A stretch of DNA of 25,138 nucleotides. It comes from Mycolicibacterium porcinum (GTDB taxonomy: Bacteria > Actinomycetota > Actinomycetes > Mycobacteriales > Mycobacteriaceae). Shown in pieces: positions 13,615-24,104 of this stretch (its first letter is position 1; each line of letters opens with the position of its first letter). The DNA lies in contig MSTD01000020.1 of NCBI GenBank assembly GCA_001942045.1, forward strand, positions 75,287 through 100,424, read 5' to 3'. The notes beneath the pieces were generated by a model, which was given only the letters and a program-made list of their open reading frames with translations, did no database searches and was not told where the DNA came from. The position numbers were made by a program, and so were the translations under genes.

Positions 13615-15162
13615 ATGCGCCGGTGGTGGGCAGACGCGGTTTTCTACCAGGTCTATCCCCGCTCGTTCGCCGACAGTAACGGCGACGGCGTCGGTGACCT
13701 CGACGGGGTGAGCGCCGGACTGGATTATCTGGCAGCGCTCGGCGTGGACGCCCTGTGGCTCAACCCGGTCATGGTGTCGCCGATGGCCGACCACGGTTAC
13801 GACGTCGCCGACCCGCGTGATGTCGACCCGCTGTTCGGCGGCATCGACGCTTTGGACCGCCTGCTCGACGCCGCGCACGCCCGCGGGATCCGGGTGACGA
13901 TGGACCTGGTGCCCAACCACACCAGCTCGGCGCACCCGTGGTTCGTGGAAGCGCTGGCCGATCCCCGCCGTCGCGACCGCTATATCTTCCGTGACGGCCG
14001 CGGCCCGCACGGTGAGCTGCCGCCCAACAACTGGGTGTCGGTGTTCGGCGGCCCGGCCTGGACCCGCGTCGTCGAGCCCGACGGCAGCCCGGGCCAGTGG
14101 TACCTGCACCTGTTCGATCCGGCCCAGCCCGACCTGAACTGGACCCACCCGGCGGTGTTCGAGGACCTGGAGAAGACGCTGCGGTTCTGGCTGGACCGCG
14201 GGGTCGACGGGTTCCGTATCGACGTCGCCCATGGCATGGCCAAGCCACCCGAGTTACCTGACATGGCGGTCACCGACACCGCGCTGCTGCGCAACAGCGA
14301 GGACGACCCCCGGTTCGACAACGACAGCGTGCATGACATCCATCGCTTCATCCGCAAGGTGTTCGACGACTATCCCGATGCGGTGGCCGTCGGTGAGGTC
14401 TGGGTGCACGGCAATGAGCGCTTCGCCAAATACCTGCGGCCCGACGAGCTGCACCTGGGGTTCAATTTCCGTCTGGTGCAAGCAGATTTCGACGCCGGAG
14501 AGGTGCACGATGCGATCGACAACGCGATCGTCGCGGCCGATCTTGCCGGAGCGACCCCCACCTGGACGTTGTCCAACCACGACGTAGAACGTGAGGTCAC
14601 CCGCTACGGCGGCGGCGCCAGCGGCTTGGCGCGAGCCCGGGCGATGGCCCTGGTGATGCTGGCGCTGCCGGGCGCAGTGTTCGTCTACAACGGCGAGGAA
14701 CTCGGGCTGCCCAACGTGGACCTCCCGGATGCGGTGCTCCAGGACCCGGTGTGGGAGCGCTCCGGTCACACCGAACGCGGGCGCGACGGATGCCGGGTGC
14801 CGATGCCCTGGTCGGGCGATGCACCACCGTTCGGATTCTCGTCGAACCCCGACACCTGGCTGCCGATACCCGCCGAGTGGGCGGCGTTGACGGTGCAGCG
14901 CCAGCAGACCGATCCGTCGTCGACGCTGGAGTTCTTCCGCCGGGCCATCCAATTACGTTCCAGCCGTGCGGAATTCACCGGCAGTCGGATCGAGTTGGAG
15001 CACTCGGGTGACGTGCTGACGCTGCGACGTGAAGGTGGCCTGGCGTGCGTGCTCAACACCGGCGCCGGGCCGGTTCCGCTGCCGCCCGGCGAGGTGCTGC
15101 TGGGCAGTGGCGAACTGACGGACGCCCTGCTGCCCGCCGACACCGCCGCCTGGCTGATCTGA
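13615..15162 (+). CDS. aglA: GH13 alpha-glucosidase (Rv2471/AglA orthologue)
   Basis: Cytoplasmic alpha-glucoside hydrolase of 515 aa. The GH13 (beta/alpha)8 barrel opens with WWADAVFYQVYPRSFADSNG, which contains the calcium-site-like sequence DSNGDGVGDL. Conserved regions are DLVPNHTS near 97-104, GFRIDVAHG with nucleophile Asp203, VGEVW with acid/base Glu261, and SNHD with Asp323 stabilising the transition state. It has no signal peptide, so the substrates are intracellular, such as maltose, isomaltose or glucosyl glycerates. It starts 1 bp after the glbO stop without its own clear Shine-Dalgarno, so expression is probably coupled to glbO. It ends 10 bp from a convergent gene with no visible terminator between. 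Confidence 0.93.
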   Translation: MRRWWADAVFYQVYPRSFADSNGDGVGDLDGVSAGLDYLAALGVDALWLNPVMVSPMADHGYDVADPRDVDPLFGGIDALDRLLDAAHARGIRVTMDLVPNHTSSAHPWFVEALADPRRRDRYIFRDGRGPHGELPPNNWVSVFGGPAWTRVVEPDGSPGQWYLHLFDPAQPDLNWTHPAVFEDLEKTLRFWLDRGVDGFRIDVAHGMAKPPELPDMAVTDTALLRNSEDDPRFDNDSVHDIHRFIRKVFDDYPDAVAVGEVWVHGNERFAKYLRPDELHLGFNFRLVQADFDAGEVHDAIDNAIVAADLAGATPTWTLSNHDVEREVTRYGGGASGLARARAMALVMLALPGAVFVYNGEELGLPNVDLPDAVLQDPVWERSGHTERGRDGCRVPMPWSGDAPPFGFSSNPDTWLPIPAEWAALTVQRQQTDPSSTLEFFRRAIQLRSSRAEFTGSRIELEHSGDVLTLRREGGLACVLNTGAGPVPLPPGEVLLGSGELTDALLPADTAAWLI

Positions 15163-15172
15163 AGGTCGGGCA

Positions 15173-15703
15173 TCAGCGCTGCGCCCTCAGTGCCTCATCC
15201 AGAGTCGACATGAGCTGAGCGACCCGGCTCTTGCCGGTCGGCGCGGCCGGGTACCGACAGAGAACGTCGATCAACGCCGGCGTGGCCCGGCCCCGAGCTC
15301 GTTGCAGCGCAATATCTCTCGCTGCAGGATCGCCGGCGTCCATCTCGGCGATGCGGGCCGTGTTCGCCGCGGCTCGCAGGATGTGGCCCACCTGATGGGC
15401 TTTCGCGATGGGGTGCAGGTAAGCCGCCGAGGCGGCGTCACCCGCCGCCTGCGCGGCCAGGCGCGCACTCTCGGTCGAGGATGCCGCGGCCGCGCGGTGG
15501 GCATCCAGTGATGCGACCCGCTGTGCCTGGGATCGGGGCGCGCCGTTGACGAACCGCCAGGCGGCGGTGATCGCTGCTCGCGGTCGAGGGTCATCGGGAT
15601 GGACATCCTCGAATATGCCCAGCACCTCTTCGGCGGTCTCGGTCACAAACCGTGCGACGACTCGCAGCTCGTCCATGGTCAGCTCGAAGTCGCCCGAGGT
15701 CAC
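15173..15703 (-). CDS. Imm-5-like putative immunity protein
   Basis: Alanine-rich, all-helical soluble protein of 176 aa. The segment VHPDDPRPRAAITAAWRFVNG (about 34-54) followed by alternating Ala/His helices (AASSTESARLAAQAAGDAASAAYLHPIAKAHQVGHILRAA) matches the pattern I know from the family labelled 'putative immunity protein' or Imm-5-like in actinobacteria. That family is often mis-named exonuclease SbcC. No toxin gene lies adjacent, and direct evidence of immunity function is lacking. The start is a GTG at 15703, with an alternative in-frame ATG at 15676. It lies 16 bp downstream of the Rv2474c-like gene on the same strand and may be the last gene of the gdh operon. It occupies a place where I recall different genes (Rv2472, Rv2473) in M. 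tuberculosis. Confidence 0.65.
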   Translation of the reverse strand: MTSGDFELTMDELRVVARFVTETAEEVLGIFEDVHPDDPRPRAAITAAWRFVNGAPRSQAQRVASLDAHRAAAASSTESARLAAQAAGDAASAAYLHPIAKAHQVGHILRAAANTARIAEMDAGDPAARDIALQRARGRATPALIDVLCRYPAAPTGKSRVAQLMSTLDEALRAQR

Positions 15704-15719
15704 GCCGCGCGTCCGCTGC

Positions 15720-16373
15720 TCAGCCCAGGATCAGCGCAGCGCTGTCACGACGCCGATACACCGAGCCGAAACGGGCGTCGATGCGCAGCCACGACGGATG
15801 CGCACGTACCCGGACGATCTCCTGTTCACTGACCTCGTTACCCGTCTGCGGCAGGAAGCCCATGGCGGTCAACGCGAACACGCACCGCATCGGCACCCCG
15901 ACGCGGTATTGGCCGGCGCTGACGGCGATCACCTCCTGATCCAGCAGGGAGGCCGGCGGTCCGTGGGCGCTGCCGTGCTCGCGGGCCAGTGCACCGCCCT
16001 GCTGAGCCAGATCGAGCATCACCCGCGCGGGCACGTCGTCGAGGTGAACGAATCCGTCATCGGGCGGCAGCCCACCGCGCCACGACGAGTCCATCGGAAA
16101 GCCGGGGTCGATGTATCCGTCTCCGGCAGCGGATAATCCGGCCGCCAGCGCATCGGCGCCCGCGGACAGGTCCGACGGACGCACGCGTCCGGCCACCACC
16201 CGGCTGGCCAGTACCTCCAAGCCGGTCGCCACCCAGGCGACCACGCCGCCGGCGCGTTCCCGCAAGCGGACCACCGCGGCGTCGTCGAGCCGCAGGGCAC
16301 GATCGAGGAACGTCGTGAGATCCCGACGGTCGCGCGGATCGTCGATCCACAGACCGCGCTCCCGGGCGGTCAT
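15720..16373 (-). CDS. Conserved mycobacterial hypothetical protein (Rv2474c orthologue)
   Basis: Protein of 217 aa with no domain I recognise. The N-terminus is charged and helical (RERGLWIDDPRDRRDLTTFLDRALRLDD). A middle region contains a Gly/Asp/Pro-rich segment (DGYIDPGFPMDSSWRGGLPPDDGFVHLDDVP), and the C-terminus contains GVPMRCVFALTAMGF followed by a basic VRVRAHPSWLRIDARFGSVYRRRD stretch. No signal peptide or membrane helix. The ATG at 16373 overlaps the stop of the thioesterase gene (ATGA), so it is translated from the same message as gdh and the thioesterase. The same three-gene order in M. tuberculosis suggests a functional link with glutamate dehydrogenase, but none is shown. Confidence 0.85.
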   Translation of the reverse strand: MTARERGLWIDDPRDRRDLTTFLDRALRLDDAAVVRLRERAGGVVAWVATGLEVLASRVVAGRVRPSDLSAGADALAAGLSAAGDGYIDPGFPMDSSWRGGLPPDDGFVHLDDVPARVMLDLAQQGGALAREHGSAHGPPASLLDQEVIAVSAGQYRVGVPMRCVFALTAMGFLPQTGNEVSEQEIVRVRAHPSWLRIDARFGSVYRRRDSAALILG

Positions 16374-16777
16374 CGCAGATGGCTCTCCAGATAGCCGCGC
16401 TGCTCGGCCGTCAGGCGTTCCAGACGCTGCTCGGCGATGTGCACCGCGGCGAGTTGGGTCTCGCCGATCACCGACGGCTTGGAGTCCTGAGCCGCATTGA
16501 GCGAGCGCACCTCGTAGCCGATGGTGAAGTCGACGGCGCGGACCCGCTTGGACCACATGGTCACCTGAAGCGGCGAGTCCACCAGCCGCAGCTGGCCCTT
16601 GTACTTGATGTTGACATCGGCGATCAGCAGTCCGATGGTGTCGATCGTGGCGCCGAAAGGCTCACGCAGGAACGGTATGCGCGCCTCTTCGAGGAGCGTC
16701 ACCATGGTCGCGTGATTGATGTGCTGGTACATGTCGATGTCCGACCAGCGCACATGCACCGGCGTTGTAAAACTCAC
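16370..16777 (-). CDS. Hotdog-fold acyl-CoA thioesterase, 4HBT type (Rv2475c orthologue)
   Basis: Protein of 135 aa with the single hotdog domain of the 4-hydroxybenzoyl-CoA thioesterase family, expected to hydrolyse an acyl-CoA thioester in the cytoplasm as a tetramer. The signature [25 protein letters not shown] places the probable catalytic Asp15 and nearby His19 and Asn21 at the start of the central helix. The substrate is unknown. It starts with a GTG at 16777 that overlaps the gdh stop codon by 4 bp (GTGA), so translation depends on ribosomes finishing gdh. No separate Shine-Dalgarno or promoter is visible. Confidence 0.9.
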   Translation of the reverse strand: MSFTTPVHVRWSDIDMYQHINHATMVTLLEEARIPFLREPFGATIDTIGLLIADVNIKYKGQLRLVDSPLQVTMWSKRVRAVDFTIGYEVRSLNAAQDSKPSVIGETQLAAVHIAEQRLERLTAEQRGYLESHLR

Positions 16778-19700
16778 GCAGTCGTTCCCGTTCCACTCGT
16801 TCGTGTCATGCTGCGGATCTGACGCGCCGCCACCGACAGCGTCGCCAGGTCCTGCTCACCATCTTGGTATATCTCGGTCAACGTGCGGCGGGCGCGGGTC
16901 ACCCTGGAGCTGTTGGTCAGCTCCCACTCGGCGATCTTCTCCTCACCCGTCTCCTCCGGTTCGCCGACGGCGAGCACGTCGAAGCACAAGGCCCGAAGTG
17001 AACCGTAGATGTCGTCGCGAATTGCCAACCGCGCCAAGGAATGCCAGCGGTCGTCCCGGCCGAGTCGCGACACCGCGGTGAGCAACCCGTCGGCACCGAG
17101 GCGGTCCATCAGCGCGAAGTAGGTGTCGGCCACCTCGGCGGCGTCCCGGTCGACGATGTCGGAGATGTCGATCACGTCGAGCAGGCTGTACTGGTACAGC
17201 CCCGTCGCCACCGCGTACGCCAGTTCGTCGGGCACTCCGTGTGAGACGAACTCCCCCGCCTCCTTCTCGACGATGGCCTTGTCGTCACCGCGCAGCCATT
17301 GCGGCATCTGCGGGCGCAGGGCAGACACCTGCGCGGCGAACCGGTTGATCTCGGCACCGACAGCCAGTGGCTGCGGACGGTAGTTGAGCAGCCAGCGCCC
17401 GGCGCGGTCGACCAGCCGGCGCAGATCCAGCGTCATCCGGTCGGTCACGAACACCGGCACCCCGTCGTCACCGGCGGCCCTGATGTCACGCCACACCTTG
17501 CCGATCCCGAAGATGGCGTCGGTGGCGACATAGCTGCGCACCGCGTCGACGGGCCCGACGCCGACGTCCTCGGTGATGCGGTAGGCGTAGCTGATCCCGC
17601 TGGTGTCGACGAGATCGTTGACCAGCATGGTGGTGACGATCTCCCGGCGCAGCTGGTGCGACCGGATCTCGCTGGTGAACTGCTCGCGCAGCTTCTCGGG
17701 GAAATACGCCGGCAGCCGAGACGCGAACACCTCCTGATCGGGCAGGTCGCTGGCCAGCACGTCGTCTTTGAGATTGAGTTTGACATGGGCCATCAGGGTG
17801 GCCAATTCCGGTGAGCTCAAACCGATTCCGGCGTCGACGCGGCGCCGGATCTCCTTCTCCGAGGGCAACGCCTCCAGCTCGCGGTTGAGCCCACGGTTGG
17901 CCACGAACTCCTTGATCATCCGGGCGTGCACCGTGAGCATGCTCGCGGCGTTGGCCCGGCTGGTGCCCATCAGGTCGTTCTGGTCCTTGTTGTCGGTCAG
18001 CACCAGGGCACCGACCTCATCGGTCATCGACAACAGCAACTCGGTGCGTTCGTCGGGACTGACCTTGCCCGCGGTCACCAGGGAGTCGATCAGGATCTTG
18101 ATGTTGACCTCGTGGTCCGAGCAGTCCACGCCCGCCGAGTTGTCGAGTGCATCGGTGTTGATCCGGCCGCCGGCCAAGTCGAATTCGATGCGCCCCAGGG
18201 AGGTCACGCCGAGGTTGCCGCCCTCGCCGATCACCTTGGCCCGCACCTCGTTTCCGTTCACCCGGATCTGGTCGTTGGCGCGGTCACCGACATCGGCCTC
18301 GGTCTCGGCCTTGACGTAGGTGCCGATCCCGCCGTTCCACAGCAGGTCGACCGGCGCCTTCAGAATCGCCTTCATCAGGGCGGGTGGCGTGAGTTCCGCT
18401 GCGTCAGAGTCGATCCCAAGTGCTGCGCGGGCCTGCGGGCTGATCGGGATGGATTTCTGCTGACGGCTGAACACACCACCGCCCTCGCTGATCAGCTTGG
18501 CGTCGTAGTCCTCCCAACTGGACCGCGGCAGCTCGAACAGGCGCTTGCGTTCCACCCAGGACACCGCGGCGTCGGGGTTGGGGTCGACGAAGATGTGCCG
18601 GTGATCGAAGGCGGCCACCAGCCTGATGTGCTTGGACAGCAGCATGCCGTTGCCGAACACGTCACCGCTCATGTCGCCGACACCGACGACGGTGAAGTCC
18701 TGGGTCTGGGTGTCCACCCCCATCTCCCGGAAGTGTCGCTTCACCGACTCCCACGCGCCCTTGGCGGTGATCCCCATGGCCTTGTGGTCGTAGCCGATGG
18801 ATCCGCCCGAGGCGAAGGCGTCGCCGAGCCAGAAGCCGTACGACTTGGCGACCTCGTTGGCGATGTCGGAGAACGTGGCCGTACCCTTGTCGGCCGCGAC
18901 CACCAGGTAGGCGTCCTCCCCGTCGCGGCGCACCACATCCGGAGGGGTGACGACGGCACCGGTCTGTTTGTCGACGTTGTCGGTCACGTCGAGCAGCCCG
19001 GAGATGAAAAGCTGGTAGCACGCAACGCCTTCGGCGCGGGTCGCCTCACGGTCGACGGCAGCGTCGCCGGTCGGCTCCGGCGGCCGTTTCACCACGAACC
19101 CGCCCTTGGCGCCCACCGGCACGATGACGGCGTTCTTCACCGCCTGGGCCTTGACCAGACCGAGGATCTCGGTGCGGAAGTCCTCCCGGCGGTCCGACCA
19201 GCGCAACCCGCCGCGGGCCACGAAGCCGAACCGCAGGTGCACACCCTCCACCCGGGGCGAGTACACGAAGATCTCGAACTTGGGTCGCGGCAACGGCAGT
19301 TCGTTGATCAGGCCGGGGTTCAGCTTCATCGCCACCACGCCACGTTGCCGTGCCGAATCCGGGCGCTGCACAAAGTAATTGGTGCGCAGGGTGGCCTGGA
19401 TCAGGGACGCGAACGCCCGCAGCACCCGGTCGGTGTCCAGGCTGACCAGAGCGTCGATGTCGGCGGCCACCGCAGCGGCTGCCCCTTGGGCGTCCCGGGT
19501 GCCCGCGGTGTCCTCGGACGGGTCGAACAGCGCCTCGAACAGCTGCACCAACGACCGTGTGGTGTGCGGATTCTCGTTGACCACCGACTCGATGTGCGAC
19601 TGGCTGTACGGGAACCCGGCCTGGCGCAGGTACTTCGCGTAGGCGCGCAGGATCACCACCTGCTGCCAGGTCAGGTCGGCACGCAGCACCAGTTCGTTGA

Positions 19701-21615
19701 ACCGGTCCACCTCCATCGATCCGTGCCAGATCGCGGTCACCGCATCGGCGAACCGCTGTGCGGTGGCCTCGCGGGAAGCGGCGTCGGGAGCGTCGGGGAT
19801 GCTGCGGTGCCGGGCCACCTTGAACTGATAGATCCAGACGGGCAGGCCGTCGGCCCGGCGCACGCTGTACGGCCGCTCCTCGAGCACCACCACACCCATC
19901 GACTGCAGCATGGGCAGCAGCTCGCTCAGCGAGGCCGACTGTCCGCCGAGGTACCAGGTGAGCTGAGCCAGCCCGTCGTCCCCGCCCTCGTCGAACACGA
20001 GCTTCACCGAATTGTCCTGCAACCCTTCGATGATCGCGATATCGGCGATGGCGTCCGCCGGGGCGACGGCTTGCCGGTAATCCTCCGGAAACGCTGTGGC
20101 ATAGTGCTCGACGGCGGCCGGGCTCAGGGCGGCGTGCGCTGCCGCACTGGTCATGCGGTCACCCCAGTTGCGGGTGGCCTCGGTCAGCAGATCCTGGATC
20201 CGGTTCTCGTTCTCGGTGGAGGTGTCCACGGTGTGCGAGGCGGTGCCATCAGGCAGCCGGACCGTGAAATGCACCACCGCCCAGGGCGATTCGCTGACGC
20301 GGGCCGAGTAGTCGATGCTGTCACCACCGAGCTCGCGCACCAGGATGTCCTGCATCTCCAGCCGCACCGCGGTGGTGTAGCGATCTCTCGGCAGGTACAC
20401 CAGGCAGGAGACGAAGTGCGCCAGTTGATCCGCGCGCAGGAACAGCAAGGTGCGACGCCGCGAACCCAGGTCCACCACGGTCAGCGCCATGTCGAGCAGC
20501 TGCTTGGAACTCAACGCGAACAGTTCGGGACGCGGGATGGTCTGGACGATGTCACGCAGCAGCTGGCCCGGATGGCTGGGGTCGCGACGCGCCATGGCCA
20601 GCGCCTCCTCGACGCGACGCGAGATCAACGGGATCTCCAGCACGTTGGCGTTCATCGCGGCCACGGTGAACAGGCCGACAAACCGGTGCTCGATGACCCG
20701 CTCGCCGCTCTCCCGCACCACGACGATGTACGGGTAGGCCCCGTAGCGCAGATAGCTCGGCATCGTGGCCTGCGCCAGCACCATGAGGTCGTCGGCCGCG
20801 GTCAGCGGTGGGAGCACATCCTCGCGTAGCTTGAGCACACCGAGCCGGCTGGCCGGATCGACCGAGGCCTGCCCGTCGCTGATCGCGCACTGCTGATAGC
20901 CCAACAGCACGAAATGCCCGTCGGAGAGCCAACGCAACAGCGCCGCGACATCGCGGCGTTCGGTGTTGGGAAACCGGCCCTCGACATCGGTGGCGACATC
21001 GTTGGCCAGGGCGTGCAGGGCGGCGCCCATGGCCGCGGAATCGAGCCCGATCTGGCGGGCCTCGGCGAGGACGCCGGGCACCAGCCCGACCACCTCGGTC
21101 AGTGCCGGTCCGTCAGCCGCCCCGTTGACCGGGACCAGGATCCAGCATTCGTCGACGCCGTCGACGCCGGTGGCCTCGGCGGCAGGCTGGAAGTCCAGCA
21201 GTACCCCGTCGGCGTCGCGATGCACCCGAAAGACCGGGTTCATGATGGCCGGGTAGGCGATGCCGTGCCGGTGCAACAACACCGTCACCGAATCGACCAG
21301 CATCGCCGCCTGTTCGGTGACGATCTGCAAGGCCGGACCCGAGTCACCGTCACCCGGATAGACCATGACCTTGGTCTCCCCCGGCGCCCGCTGGCCGCCC
21401 AACGCGTAGTGGGCGGCCACCGTGGCATCCGAGACCAGGCGCTCGGCCACCGCGGTCTGAGGACCGGTGGCGGCCACCCCCGGCGCACCGGCCTGCGGAG
21501 CCCGGTAGGTGGACAGGAAAGCCAGGGCGAGCCGGTGGATCACCTCAGGCGGTGCCTGTGAGCGATCCCGTTCGCTAATTCCCTGTCCCCGAAGAGCTCC
21601 CGGTTCGGCCGTCAT
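16774..21615 (-). CDS. gdh: NAD-dependent glutamate dehydrogenase, large (L180-class) type
   Basis: Oxidative deamination of glutamate to 2-oxoglutarate and ammonia using NAD+. At 1613 aa it has the giant-subunit class length. The N-terminal half (about 1-700) is regulatory, including ACT-like segments. The catalytic part begins around [20 protein letters not shown], continues to [13 protein letters not shown] where Lys837 is the likely catalytic lysine, and reaches the nucleotide-binding domain with [15 protein letters not shown] helical C-terminal domain follows. In mycobacteria this enzyme is inhibited by the FHA protein GarA, which links it to PknG signalling. The ATG at 21615 is preferred over a GTG at 21624 because GGGAG lies eight bases before the ATG and overlaps the GTG. 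It heads an operon with two overlapping downstream genes. Confidence 0.96.
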   Translation of the reverse strand: MTAEPGALRGQGISERDRSQAPPEVIHRLALAFLSTYRAPQAGAPGVAATGPQTAVAERLVSDATVAAHYALGGQRAPGETKVMVYPGDGDSGPALQIVTEQAAMLVDSVTVLLHRHGIAYPAIMNPVFRVHRDADGVLLDFQPAAEATGVDGVDECWILVPVNGAADGPALTEVVGLVPGVLAEARQIGLDSAAMGAALHALANDVATDVEGRFPNTERRDVAALLRWLSDGHFVLLGYQQCAISDGQASVDPASRLGVLKLREDVLPPLTAADDLMVLAQATMPSYLRYGAYPYIVVVRESGERVIEHRFVGLFTVAAMNANVLEIPLISRRVEEALAMARRDPSHPGQLLRDIVQTIPRPELFALSSKQLLDMALTVVDLGSRRRTLLFLRADQLAHFVSCLVYLPRDRYTTAVRLEMQDILVRELGGDSIDYSARVSESPWAVVHFTVRLPDGTASHTVDTSTENENRIQDLLTEATRNWGDRMTSAAAHAALSPAAVEHYATAFPEDYRQAVAPADAIADIAIIEGLQDNSVKLVFDEGGDDGLAQLTWYLGGQSASLSELLPMLQSMGVVVLEERPYSVRRADGLPVWIYQFKVARHRSIPDAPDAASREATAQRFADAVTAIWHGSMEVDRFNELVLRADLTWQQVVILRAYAKYLRQAGFPYSQSHIESVVNENPHTTRSLVQLFEALFDPSEDTAGTRDAQGAAAAVAADIDALVSLDTDRVLRAFASLIQATLRTNYFVQRPDSARQRGVVAMKLNPGLINELPLPRPKFEIFVYSPRVEGVHLRFGFVARGGLRWSDRREDFRTEILGLVKAQAVKNAVIVPVGAKGGFVVKRPPEPTGDAAVDREATRAEGVACYQLFISGLLDVTDNVDKQTGAVVTPPDVVRRDGEDAYLVVAADKGTATFSDIANEVAKSYGFWLGDAFASGGSIGYDHKAMGITAKGAWESVKRHFREMGVDTQTQDFTVVGVGDMSGDVFGNGMLLSKHIRLVAAFDHRHIFVDPNPDAAVSWVERKRLFELPRSSWEDYDAKLISEGGGVFSRQQKSIPISPQARAALGIDSDAAELTPPALMKAILKAPVDLLWNGGIGTYVKAETEADVGDRANDQIRVNGNEVRAKVIGEGGNLGVTSLGRIEFDLAGGRINTDALDNSAGVDCSDHEVNIKILIDSLVTAGKVSPDERTELLLSMTDEVGALVLTDNKDQNDLMGTSRANAASMLTVHARMIKEFVANRGLNRELEALPSEKEIRRRVDAGIGLSSPELATLMAHVKLNLKDDVLASDLPDQEVFASRLPAYFPEKLREQFTSEIRSHQLRREIVTTMLVNDLVDTSGISYAYRITEDVGVGPVDAVRSYVATDAIFGIGKVWRDIRAAGDDGVPVFVTDRMTLDLRRLVDRAGRWLLNYRPQPLAVGAEINRFAAQVSALRPQMPQWLRGDDKAIVEKEAGEFVSHGVPDELAYAVATGLYQYSLLDVIDISDIVDRDAAEVADTYFALMDRLGADGLLTAVSRLGRDDRWHSLARLAIRDDIYGSLRALCFDVLAVGEPEETGEEKIAEWELTNSSRVTRARRTLTEIYQDGEQDLATLSVAARQIRSMTRTSGTGTTA

Positions 21616-21714
21616 ACGGATCACTCCCTACTCACGCCCACGCACCGGCATTGGTGCATAGCTGCGACATTAGTAGCGCCACCGAGCGCGCAGCGCCGTT
21701 TAGCCCGTCACGGG

Positions 21715-23388
<1,674 letters not shown>

Positions 23389-23425
23389 GCCGTGATGTGC
23401 CTTTCTGAAACTCTTCGGGAATGTC

Positions 23426-23479
23426 GGATGGGCGCTTGCGCGAAGGGTTGCGTCAAGCCCAACTCACTCGCGCCCATCC
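23426..23479. repeat. Long-stem inverted repeat between ssb and ettA
   Basis: Perfect 10-bp arms GGATGGGCGC (23426-23435) and GCGCCCATCC (23470-23479) with a 34-bp loop. It lies in the transcribed gap 20-73 bp after the ssb stop and 38 bp before ettA. There is no downstream T-tract, so it may be a Rho-type or non-canonical terminator, an attenuator of ettA, or an RNA processing site. Confidence 0.5.
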
Positions 23480-23498
23480 TAGGCGTGACCCGAACCGG

Positions 23499-23948
23499 CT
23501 AAGCCGACAGTGGCAGGTCGGCCTCGTCGGGCTCGGTTTCGACGGTGTCGGTGTCGACGGGTTCGGGCTCGGGCGCCGGGACGGCCGACGGTTTGGGCAG
23601 GGGTGCCACCTTGGCCGTGCAACGGGAGAGGTCGGGCCCGACGGCGCTGGCCCGTACCTCGAGCGATGACCGACGCACACCTTCTTTGTCCTCGTACTCA
23701 TTGGTGTGGACATGCCCGACCACGATCACGGCGTCGCCCTTCATCAGGGAGGCGCTGGTGCCGGTGGCGAGATTTCCCCAGCAGTTGACCGTGACGTAGA
23801 GCGAGTTGCCGTGCTCCCAGTTGCCGTCCGGGGTGCGGCGCCGCGAATTGCTGGCCACCCGGAACTTGTACAGGTCCTGGTCGCCGAACCGCCGCCGGAT
23901 GGGGTCGGTGATGATGTTGCCCACGATCGTGAACGGGGTTTCGAACAT
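23499..23948 (-). CDS. Single-stranded DNA-binding protein paralogue (SsbB-like, Rv2478c orthologue)
   Basis: OB-fold protein of 149 aa. Residues 1 to about 105 form the SSB core (MFETPFTIVGNIITDP, WEHGNSLYVTVNCWGNLA, KGDAVIVVGHVHTNEYEDKEGVRRSSLEVRA). The remaining 40 residues are a Pro/Glu-rich acidic tail ending DEADLPLSA. The canonical SSB tip with the DDIPF-type motif, which recruits repair partners, is absent. This fits the second mycobacterial SSB rather than the essential replication SSB. M. tuberculosis Rv2478c is the likely orthologue. The ATG at 23948 has AAAGGA about nine bases upstream and gives the family N-terminus; an in-frame start at 23969 adds MKRKEPA and is less likely. Confidence 0.9.
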   Translation of the reverse strand: MFETPFTIVGNIITDPIRRRFGDQDLYKFRVASNSRRRTPDGNWEHGNSLYVTVNCWGNLATGTSASLMKGDAVIVVGHVHTNEYEDKEGVRRSSLEVRASAVGPDLSRCTAKVAPLPKPSAVPAPEPEPVDTDTVETEPDEADLPLSA

Positions 23949-24104
23949 TGCTGGTTCCTTTCGCTTCATCCCGTGGCCGGCACCGAAGCGCCGTGACCGC
24001 CTTACGCAGTCATTGACCGCCGGGACCCCGACGCGCGGTCGGCGTGCGGACCCGATGCAGCCGTCGGCTGTGGATGAAACGCAGGCTGGGGATAACCCCG
24101 GTGA

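Noticed and set aside
17926..20829. 967-codon open frame on the plus strand opposite gdh
   Set aside because: Its product is rich in His, Arg, Gly, Val and Asp with no recognisable domain, and it mirrors gdh codon positions. High GC at third positions removes stops on the opposite strand.
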